DNA of 64,000 bases from Georgenia sp. TF02-10 (GTDB taxonomy: Bacteria > Actinomycetota > Actinomycetes > Actinomycetales > Actinomycetaceae). Made by a program: the position numbers and the translations under genes. Positions 29,420-35,859 of the stretch are shown here, one piece after another. Under the pieces are notes generated by a model. The model was given only the letters and a program-made list of their open reading frames with translations. It did no database searches and was not told the origin of the DNA. Each line of letters starts with the position of its first letter. The first letter of the stretch is position 1. Location of the stretch: positions 1,364,001 to 1,428,000 of the forward strand of contig NZ_CP094289.1 of the NCBI RefSeq assembly GCF_022759505.1. The letters are read 5' to 3'.

Positions 29420-29799
29420 GCCGCCGACGCTAACCGCGGCCACCGACATCGCCCGGGCACGGCGCGCCGTCGGTGCTGACCGGACGGCCGAGGTCGGCGA
29501 CGGCGCCGCCACCAGACCGGCCGGGGCGGTGGTGGCGCGACCCACTCGGTCTGGTCGAGACGGGCGACGGCGCCGCTCACCCGACCAGTCGGGGTGGTGG
29601 CGGCGCGACCACTCGGCCTGGTCGAGACGGGTGACGACGCCCACCCGGCCCGCCGCACCGCCCGCCTTGACAGCGCTGCCCGGCCGGGGTCTGATCAGAA
29701 CCGACTGGGTCAGCAGGGCCCGGGGCGGGCGCCCGAGGGCGCACGGCGGGACCGCCCGCCGTCGGCACACGACCGGTGGTCGTGACGGAGGAGCACAAC
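29420..29799. other. Intergenic region containing a 66-bp direct repeat
   Basis: About 380 bases upstream of the EIIB gene and divergent from sbcD. It holds no supported ORF. A two-copy direct repeat with internal hairpins occupies 29,511-29,641 (separate entry). Confidence 0.5.
29511..29641. repeat. Two-copy ~66-bp direct repeat with internal hairpins
   Basis: Copy 1 (about 29,511-29,576) and copy 2 (about 29,578-29,641) share GGTGGYGGCGCGACC, ACTCGGYCTGGTCGAGACGG and GACGGCGCC-like ends. Within copy 1, ACCAGACCG pairs with CGGTCTGGT across about 27 bases. In copy 2 the corresponding arms are CGACCAG and CTGGTCG, so pairing is retained although the sequence differs. Confidence 0.6.
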
Positions 29800-30030
29800 A
29801 TGAGCCAGGCCGAGCAGATCCTCGCCGCCCTCGGCGGGGACGCGAACGTCCTCGACCTCGAGGCCTGCATCACCCGCCTGCGGGTGGAGGTGGAGGACCC
29901 GGCGCGGGTGGACGAGGACGCGCTGCGTGCGGCCGGCGCGTTCGGCGTCGTGCAGCAGGGCAGCGCGGTGCAGGTGGTGGTCGGCCCGCAGGCGGACACC
30001 ATCGCGGAGGACATCGAGGACCTGCGGTGA
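29800..30030 (+). CDS. Stand-alone PTS EIIB (glucose-family)
   Basis: A 76-residue single-domain EIIB of the glucose/glucosamine superfamily. The phosphorylated cysteine is Cys23 in LEACITRLRVEV. The remaining hallmarks are DEDALRAAGAFGVV and VQVVVGPQADTIAEDI. EIIB passes phosphate from EIIA to the sugar at EIIC. No EIIC or EIIA gene is in this window, so its partner must be elsewhere. GGAGGA precedes ATG 29800, which is preferred over the upstream in-frame GTG. A HAD phosphatase gene follows 25 bases later, probably in the same operon. Confidence 0.9.
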   Translation: MSQAEQILAALGGDANVLDLEACITRLRVEVEDPARVDEDALRAAGAFGVVQQGSAVQVVVGPQADTIAEDIEDLR

Positions 30031-30055
30031 CCGCCCGCCGCCCCGCCGCTGCCAC

Positions 30056-30790
30056 GTGAGCGACGCCGTCGCCCGGCTCGCCGCCACCCTCATCGAACCC
30101 GGCGCGGCCCTGCTGCTGGACATGGACGGCACGCTCGTGAACTCAGAGCCCGCCCACCGCGCCGCCTTCCGGCGGTACTTCGCCGAGCGCGGCTGGCCCC
30201 TGCCCGCGGAGGTGCTCGCCGCCTTCGGGGGGCGCCGTGCCGCGGACGTCTTCGCCGCCCTGGACGGTCCCTGGGCGGGGGAGGACGGCGTTGCGCTGGC
30301 GGCTGCGGTGACCGCCCGCCTCGACCTGGTCGCCGACCCACCGGTGCCGGTGCCGGGCGCGGCCGACGCCATTCGTGGCTGGCACGCCGCCGGTATGCCC
30401 ATCGCCGTCGTCACCTCCGCCGGTCGGGCGTGGACGCAGCACGTGCTGGACCTCCTCGAGGTCGGTGACCTCGGCCTGACCCTGGTGACCGCCGAGGACA
30501 CCCCCACCGGGAAGCCGGACCCGGCGCCCTACGCTCTCGCGGTGCGGCGCCTCGGCGCCGACGCCGCCGCCTGCCTCGCCGCCGAGGACACCCCCGCCGG
30601 GCTCACCGCCGCCCGCGGCGCCGGAGTTGGACACCTGCTCGGGATGACGACCTCGGCGCCGCCGGAGGCGCTCCTCGACGCCGGCGCGCACGCCACCGCG
30701 CCCGACCTCACCGCGCTCGCGGCCGCTGCGCGCGGGGTGGGCACGGACGGGTGGCTGCTGCCGGAGCCGGACGACGTCGTCCGGCCCTGA
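30056..30790 (+). CDS. HAD-superfamily phosphatase (beta-phosphoglucomutase/PGP-like)
   Basis: A 244-residue HAD hydrolase. Motif I is LLLDMDGTLVNSEP (nucleophile and acid/base Asp), motif II is VVTSAGR, motif III Lys is in GKPDPAPYALAVRRLG, and motif IV is AAEDTPAGLTAARGAG. The helical cap between motifs I and II makes it a subclass-I phosphatase or sugar-phosphate mutase. The neighbouring EIIB suggests a sugar-phosphate substrate, but the sequence does not fix it. Start GTG 30056; the ribosome site is weak. Confidence 0.85.
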   Translation: MSDAVARLAATLIEPGAALLLDMDGTLVNSEPAHRAAFRRYFAERGWPLPAEVLAAFGGRRAADVFAALDGPWAGEDGVALAAAVTARLDLVADPPVPVPGAADAIRGWHAAGMPIAVVTSAGRAWTQHVLDLLEVGDLGLTLVTAEDTPTGKPDPAPYALAVRRLGADAAACLAAEDTPAGLTAARGAGVGHLLGMTTSAPPEALLDAGAHATAPDLTALAAAARGVGTDGWLLPEPDDVVRP

Positions 30791-30891
30791 TCGGGGCGCC
30801 CGGCAAGTGGGCCCGGGATCACGGGACCCCGGTGGTGGTGTCGGTGGCGCGAGTTGAGAGCCCGCCGCGATGGACACCTCTTGCTCAGGAT

Positions 30892-30936
30892 GTGCACGGA
30901 CTGTACAAGCGGCATGACTGTCGTACTATCTGTACA
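30892..30936 (+). promoter_or_regulatory. relBE promoter and operator candidate, leaderless
   Basis: TACTAT at 30,924-30,929 would place transcription start at about 30,936, the A of the antitoxin ATG, so the mRNA would have no leader. Palindromes GTGCAC (30,892-30,897), TGTACA (30,902-30,907) and TGTACA (30,931-30,936) flank it and could bind the antitoxin for autorepression. No ribosome site precedes the ATG, which fits a leaderless start. Confidence 0.5.
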
Positions 30937-31211
30937 TGAGCGCAGTGGAAGAGATCAGCGTGTCGAGTGCCCGGGAGAATCTGGCGGGCATCATCGATGC
31001 GGTGGGTGCCGAGCATCGGCCGGTCTTTCTCACACGTCGAGGACGGCGGGTCGCGGCACTTGTCGACGCCGACGACCTCGACAACCTTCTCGACCTTGCC
31101 GAGGACATGGCGGACATCCGTGCCGCCGCTGCCGCTCGGGAGGAGATGCGAAGCACTGGTCAGGAGCCGATCCCGTGGGAGAGCGTCAAGGTTGATCTCG
31201 GGCTGGCATGA
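30936..31211 (+). CDS. relB: Phd/YefM-type antitoxin
   Basis: A 91-residue antitoxin. The N-terminal region ISVSSARENLAGIIDAV followed by RPVFLTRRGRRVAALVD has the Phd/YefM DNA-binding fold; the acidic and helical C-terminal half should neutralise the toxin. The stop overlaps the toxin start by 4 bases. Base composition is less GC-rich than in neighbours. The symbol is generic; Phd-type is the fold seen and the RelE-type toxin is next. Confidence 0.88.
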   Translation: MSAVEEISVSSARENLAGIIDAVGAEHRPVFLTRRGRRVAALVDADDLDNLLDLAEDMADIRAAAAAREEMRSTGQEPIPWESVKVDLGLA

Positions 31212-31468
31212 CTTACCGGATCTCCCTCGCACCCTCGGCGGCACGAGAACTGCGGAAGCTCGAACCGCAGGCGCGTCGCCGGATACAGGCGGCGCTCGAG
31301 CTCCTGAGCGAGAACCCCCGGCCGCCGGCGGCTACTCAACTGGTCGGGGGTGCCGGCGAGTGGCGTGTCCGGACAGGTGCGTACCGGATCGTGTATGAGA
31401 TCCACGACGCGGACCTTCTCGTGCTCGTCCTCCGCGCCGCTCATCGGCGCGAGGTCTACCGTCGCTGA
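31208..31468 (+). CDS. relE: RelE/ParE-type toxin
   Basis: An 86-residue RelE-superfamily toxin: YRISLAPSAARELRKL, QARRRIQAALELLSENPRPP, then GEWRVRTGAYRIVYEI and LVLRAAHRREVYRR at the end. Conserved basic residues and the C-terminal His-Arg-Arg-(E)-VY pattern match RelE mRNA interferases, which cut mRNA at the ribosome A site. ATG 31208 overlaps the antitoxin stop, giving coupled translation. The convergent HNH gene ends 33 bases away. Confidence 0.9.
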   Translation: MTYRISLAPSAARELRKLEPQARRRIQAALELLSENPRPPAATQLVGGAGEWRVRTGAYRIVYEIHDADLLVLVLRAAHRREVYRR

Positions 31469-31500
31469 GGTCCGCGCCGGCGTCCTGAGGCAGGCGTGGC

Positions 31501-33579
31501 TCAGAAGGGGATGGGTTGGTCGGGGGCGTAGGGGTCGGGCCCGTCCCGGCCGCCCTGGTCGGGCTGGTGGGGCTGGTTGCGCCAGGGGCCGGGGGGCCGG
31601 ATGGGCTGGCGGGGGTAGCGGTGGCCGGTGGGGGCGGTCCAGGTGATGACGCCGGTGGTGGGGTCGCGGGAGACGGACCACCCCCCGGAGGTCTTGGCCT
31701 CGTGGTGGCCGGTGCAGCCGGCGTGGAGGTTCTCCCTCGTGGTCTGCTCGAGCAGGCCGGCCAGGGCGTGGTCGAAAGCGGCGATGTGGTCGATCTGGCA
31801 GCGCCCGGCGGGGATCCGGCAGCCGGTGAACGTACACGTCACGTCCCGGGCGATGATGGTGCGGGTCAGGTCCGCCCCGGGGCGGTAGGTCTTGGTGCCC
31901 AGGGCGAGGAACTCTCCGGTGGCGGCGTCGGTGAACATTGCCCGCCAGGTGGCGTCCTGGGCGATCTGCCGGGCCAGGTCGGCCGGGATGGGCCCGTACC
32001 CGGCGAGCTCGGCGACCTGGTCGTCCAGGCCGAGGAGGGTGCCGGCGGCGACGGTGACCTGCAGGTGCGGGCGGCGGCCGTGCTGGGTGGGCAGGGGCGT
32101 GCCGGCGGGGCTGGTGCCGGTGTTGAGGATGCCGGTGAAGACGTCGGTGAGGGCGTCGGCGCGGCGCTGGTCCAGGGTGCGGGTCTCCCCGGGGGCCTTG
32201 GCGGCCGCGGCGAGGGCGTCCAGGGCGACCCGGACCACCTCGGCGTTGTCCGCGCGGAGGTAGGCGCTGACCCAGGCCATGGTGTCATCGGCCGGCTCGA
32301 CCATCACCCGGCGCTTGGCGTAGGCGGCCTGGTGGCGGCGTTCGGCGGCGGCGACGTCGGCCTCCAGGGCGGCCCGGCGGATCTCCTCACGGAGCTGGGG
32401 GGCGGTGAGGTCCCCGGCGCCGGGCAGCACCCGGCGGTGCACGCGGCGGCGGTCGGCGTCGGGCAGGGCGGGCTCGGCGGTGCAGAGCACCTCGGCCTTG
32501 CGCGCGTCGATCTCACCGCGGGTGAGGGCGTCGGCCACGGCCGGGAAGCTCTCCAGGGTCAGGGCCAGGCCGACCTTGGCCTCGGCGGCGTACTGGGTGG
32601 TGTGCAGGCGGGCCTCGACCTCGAAGATCGCGCCCCGGTGCCTGATGCTGCTGCCCGGCCGGCCCCGGGTGCGGCGGGCGTGCAGCTCGGCCAGCGCCCT
32701 TGCCTGCTGGGAGGTCACCCAGGCGGACAGGCGTTCCCACCCGGCGATCATCTCCACCACCGTGGCGTCATCGGCATCGGCCAGGCTCGCCCCGGCCAGC
32801 CTCTGGGCCAGCCCCGGACCGGGCACGGTCCGCTCCAACGCCGCCGCCGCCGCCGAGAACACCCCCCGCACCGACGATGACGACCGAGCACCACCGGCAC
32901 CAGCACCACCGCCGTCGTCAGCGCCGTCTGCGTCTGCGTCTGCGTCGTCCTGCCCGGCGGCCGGCGCGGCCTGCCCGGCGGCCGGCGCGGCCTGCTCAGC
33001 GGCGGCCTGGGCGTCCTGCCGTGCAGGTTCCCGGCCACCGGCCTCATGGTCGGCGGGAGTCAGGGTGGGGACCTCACCGTCGGGGGCGGTGGGCTGCGGC
33101 CCAGCGGGGTCGGCCACGCCGGCAGCGGCGAGCGCGGCGCCGACCTCCTCGGCCATCTCCATCGCCAGCCGTGCCTCGGCGGTGGCGACCGCGGACCACA
33201 GCACCGTCACCGCCACGAACATGCCCAGGGCGGCGTCGTTGACCACCCGGACCGAGACCGGCGAACCCTCCCCGGTCCCGCGCCCGCCCTCACCGTCCAT
33301 ACCCGCGACGGTAGGACCGACCACCGACATCGCCGCCCGGCCGCCGTCGGCGGCGTCGTGCTGGTCCTGCCCGTCCATGCCCTCGACGGTAGGACCGGCC
33401 ACCGACATCGCCGCCCGACCGCCGTCAGTGGCGGCGCTGGCGCTGCGCTGGGGCTGTCCGTCCATACCCTCGACGGTAGGACCGGCCACCGACATCGCCG
33501 CGCAGCCGCCGTCGGCGGCACTGGCGTCGTGCTGGGCCTGCCCGTCCATACCCTCGACGGTAGGACCGGCCACCGACAT
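31501..33579 (-). CDS. DUF222/HNH endonuclease with repeated N terminus
   Basis: A 692-residue protein of the actinobacterial DUF222-HNH family (13E12-repeat type). DUF222 spans roughly residues 225-520 (LAGASLADADDATVVEMIAG, ARALAELHARR and more). The HNH domain near the C terminus has CTFTGCRIPAGRCQIDHI and ENLHAGCTGHHEAKT. The first ~105 residues are four tandem copies of a 26-29-residue unit starting MSVAGPTVEGMDGQ. Every copy carries two Met codons, so several starts are possible; ATG 33579 gives the longest product, and conserved sequence begins only after the last repeat. The biological role of this expanded family is not settled. Confidence 0.85.
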   Translation of the reverse strand: MSVAGPTVEGMDGQAQHDASAADGGCAAMSVAGPTVEGMDGQPQRSASAATDGGRAAMSVAGPTVEGMDGQDQHDAADGGRAAMSVVGPTVAGMDGEGGRGTGEGSPVSVRVVNDAALGMFVAVTVLWSAVATAEARLAMEMAEEVGAALAAAGVADPAGPQPTAPDGEVPTLTPADHEAGGREPARQDAQAAAEQAAPAAGQAAPAAGQDDADADADGADDGGGAGAGGARSSSSVRGVFSAAAAALERTVPGPGLAQRLAGASLADADDATVVEMIAGWERLSAWVTSQQARALAELHARRTRGRPGSSIRHRGAIFEVEARLHTTQYAAEAKVGLALTLESFPAVADALTRGEIDARKAEVLCTAEPALPDADRRRVHRRVLPGAGDLTAPQLREEIRRAALEADVAAAERRHQAAYAKRRVMVEPADDTMAWVSAYLRADNAEVVRVALDALAAAAKAPGETRTLDQRRADALTDVFTGILNTGTSPAGTPLPTQHGRRPHLQVTVAAGTLLGLDDQVAELAGYGPIPADLARQIAQDATWRAMFTDAATGEFLALGTKTYRPGADLTRTIIARDVTCTFTGCRIPAGRCQIDHIAAFDHALAGLLEQTTRENLHAGCTGHHEAKTSGGWSVSRDPTTGVITWTAPTGHRYPRQPIRPPGPWRNQPHQPDQGGRDGPDPYAPDQPIPF
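33290..33579 (-). repeat. Four in-frame coding repeats of 78-87 bp
   Basis: Repeat cores (GTAGGACCG on the + strand) start at 33,311, 33,389, 33,476 and 33,560. Spacings of 78, 87 and 84 are all multiples of three. The units encode MSVAGPTVEGMDGQ followed by a variable Ala/Asp/Gly stretch, and each unit contains potential start codons. Confidence 0.85.
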
Positions 33580-33614
33580 CGCAGATGGCGCCTCGAGCCA
33601 GCCGGACGGGGCAG

Positions 33615-33653
33615 CGTCGTGGCCGCGACACCGGTGGTGTCGCGGCCACGACG
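33615..33653 (-). terminator. Perfect 18-bp hairpin downstream of aztD
   Basis: Arms 33,615-33,632 and 33,636-33,653 are exact complements with a GGT loop. It lies 56 bases after the aztD stop and ahead of the HNH gene. There is no T-run, as is common for actinobacterial terminators. Confidence 0.75.
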
Positions 33654-33708
33654 TGTCGTGCGCGGGCGTCCAGGTCAGCCCTGGTCGTTCGGGCCCCGAA
33701 TGGCCGCC

Positions 33709-35058
33709 CTATTCGGCGGAGTGCTCGTCCTCGGCGTGCTCGTTGTGGTCGTGGGCGTCGCTCTCGCCGTACTTGGTCGACCCCTCCTCGACGTTCCCGG
33801 AGATGCCGTTGATCTCGATGGGCTCGACGTCTAGCTCAGTGCTCAGCCACGTCTCGCCGGTCTCGATGTCCACGGCATGGATGGCTCGCTCGGCGGGGTC
33901 GGTGACGTAGGCCGAGCCGTCGAGCATGAAGATCGCCGGGCGCGGGGACTGCCACTCGTCGGGCTCTTCCCACTCGTCGATGACGGGGATGGACCTGACC
34001 AGCGTCTTGCTCGCCGGGTCGATGACGTGGATCTGGCCGTCGGTGCCCAGGACGAGCGCCTCGCCGTCCTCGCCGCGGGCCAGCGACCGGAAGGTGTAGC
34101 TCGCGGGCAGGTCCACGAGCGTCATCTCGCCGGTCTCGGTGTCCGTGAGCGAGACTCGCGTGGGCCGCTCCAGCTCGGCGTCCGGGTCCGACTTGTAGTC
34201 GCCGAGCACGACGCTGGACTCCTCGCTGCCGGCCTGGTTGCCGACGCGTCCGTAGGCGTCGGGGCTGTCGACCTTGGTGATGGCGCCGTCCTTGTAGATC
34301 AGCCCCCCGTCCTCGCAGCCGATCAGCACGGCCTCGTCAGCGGCGACGGCCTCGCCGTGCACCCCGGGGCACTCGTCGGACGACGCGATCTCCTCGTCGT
34401 TCTCGTCCAGCACGCGGATGCCCGTGCGTGCCTCCTCGGTGCCCTCCGAGACGACGAGGGTGCCGTCGGCCAGCTCGACCGCCACCCCGTGGTGGGCCTC
34501 GGGGGTGCTGTACCGCCGAGCCTCGCGCCCTGGGTCGGCGACGCTGCTGGCGTCAACGACCGTCACCTCCCCGGTGCCGTCGTCGAAGAGCGCGACGCGC
34601 CCCCCGTGGGCCACGACGTGGCCGGGCTTGTCCGCCTCGAGCACGACGTCGGTCAGCTCGGGGTCGGCCGAGTAGTAGTGCGAGTGGTCACCGTGCGGCT
34701 CGGCCCACGCACCGGCGTCCAGGACCCGGAACCCACCCGCGGTGGAGACCAGGAGGTGCCGGCCGTCACCGGCGCCGTTGAGTCGGTTGAAGCCGTCGAG
34801 CTCGAGCTGGCCGACGGTCTCCAGGGTTCCGGCGTCGAGCACCTGGATCCCGCCGTCATAGGTGATGGTGAGGCGGGGGGTGTACGTGGACTCCTCCGTC
34901 GCCTGGTTCTCCGCCGCCTCCGTCGTCTGTGAAGCCGCGCCATCGGCGCTAGGTGCGGCCTCGCCCGAGGAGCAGGCGGTCAGAGCTAGGAGGGGCAGGA
35001 CGAGGCCGAGGGCGACCACGCCCCTCGATCGTGAGTGGGTTCGCGCGGTGGGTGTCAT
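33709..35058 (-). CDS. aztD: Zinc metallochaperone AztD-like lipoprotein
   Basis: A 449-residue secreted lipoprotein: signal peptide, lipobox LTACS, an acidic Thr/Glu-rich linker, then a beta-propeller with repeats such as GIQVLDAGTLETVGQLELDG and FRVLDAGAWAEPHGDHSHYY. His-rich sites GDHSHYY, APEAHHGVAVEL-type and the C-terminal DAHDHNEHAEDEHSAE can bind zinc. In the known Azt system AztD hands zinc to AztC, the solute-binding protein of ABC transporter AztABC. Those transporter genes are not in this window. A Zur-box-like palindrome lies 100 bases upstream. A perfect hairpin follows the stop. Confidence 0.85.
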   Translation of the reverse strand: MTPTARTHSRSRGVVALGLVLPLLALTACSSGEAAPSADGAASQTTEAAENQATEESTYTPRLTITYDGGIQVLDAGTLETVGQLELDGFNRLNGAGDGRHLLVSTAGGFRVLDAGAWAEPHGDHSHYYSADPELTDVVLEADKPGHVVAHGGRVALFDDGTGEVTVVDASSVADPGREARRYSTPEAHHGVAVELADGTLVVSEGTEEARTGIRVLDENDEEIASSDECPGVHGEAVAADEAVLIGCEDGGLIYKDGAITKVDSPDAYGRVGNQAGSEESSVVLGDYKSDPDAELERPTRVSLTDTETGEMTLVDLPASYTFRSLARGEDGEALVLGTDGQIHVIDPASKTLVRSIPVIDEWEEPDEWQSPRPAIFMLDGSAYVTDPAERAIHAVDIETGETWLSTELDVEPIEINGISGNVEEGSTKYGESDAHDHNEHAEDEHSAE

Positions 35059-35144
35059 TCGGTTCTTCGCTCCGCCGGCGCTGGCGAGGACGGAGCTTGC
35101 TCCTTTCCTGAACGGTGCATGGAGCGGCTGGGGCCGCGGCGCAG

Positions 35145-35172
35145 ACGCTACCAGAAATGAGAATCCTTCTCA
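35145..35172 (-). promoter_or_regulatory. Zur-box-like palindrome overlapping the aztD promoter
   Basis: TGAGAATCCTTCTCA (35,158-35,172) is a 15-bp palindrome close to the actinobacterial Zur box pattern TGAxAATxxTTxTCA. Reading toward aztD, TGAGAA (35,172-35,167) is 16 bases from TAGCGT (35,150-35,145), a plausible -35/-10 pair. The box therefore covers the -35 and spacer, suited to zinc-dependent repression. Confidence 0.65.
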
Positions 35173-35782
35173 GTTGGCCGCCAATGCCCCGGCCCGCGAG
35201 CACGGCCCCGCGATCGCGTGCAGATCCCGCCGCCAGAGCGCGATGCGGGTGCCGAATCAGTTGCCGGAGCGGGTTCCGCTGTACCGGCAGCTCGACCGAC
35301 GAGATGCGGTCCAGCCACCTCCACCGGCCGCAAGCGACAGCGCTCTCGGCCGGGAGGACCGACCCGGAGGGTAAGGCTGCCGCTGCTGGTGCAGGTCGAC
35401 GGCGGCCCGCCCGGCTCCGGCCACGGCCGCGGTGAGCACCGGCATGCACTGCCGGGCGAGCGGTGGCTTCGTCGGCGTCGACCTCGGCGGCTCCACCGGC
35501 TACCGGGCGCGCCTGGTGGCCCGCCTCCCGCTCGACGGCGAGCGGCACGGATCCCGGCGGGCGGAGATCGTCCGCCGGGCCTGGACGCGGAGCTGAACTC
35601 CGGCCCAGGTCCTCGGCTTCAGCCTGCCGGCGGCGGATGACATCGAGCCGGTGGCGGTCGAGAACCTCTATCCCCGGCAGGCTTGAGCGCGGGCGACCGC
35701 CGCGCCTGCCCGGCTCACGCCCGGGCCCGGATCACGTCACCCGCGTCCCCGCGGGCTCGCAGCCGTGCCCGCACCCGCGGAC
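35173..35782. other. Region without a supported gene upstream of aztD
   Basis: About 600 bases between the Zur-box region and the pepN 3' end. Short frames give fragments such as GGFVGVDLGGSTGYRARLVA and VLGFSLPAADDIEPVAVENL, which have protein-like composition. They are separated by stops and show no start, so they may be decayed coding sequence. I could not place the family. Confidence 0.4.
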
Positions 35783-35852
35783 GCCTACGCGGGCTCCCGC
35801 CTGACGCTCCGTGCCGCGCCTACGCGGGCTCCCGCCTCACGCCCCGTGCCGC
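35783..35852. repeat. 35-bp tandem duplication after pepN
   Basis: Two adjacent 35-base copies (35,783-35,817 and 35,818-35,852) beginning GCCTACGCGGGCTCCCGCCT differ at only two positions. They lie immediately beyond the pepN stop codon. Confidence 0.75.
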
Positions 35853-35859
35853 GCCCGTC

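Noticed and set aside
35173-35782. A decayed CobW/zinc-transport gene next to aztD
   Set aside because: Context suggested it, but no GTPase or transporter motif could be read in any frame.
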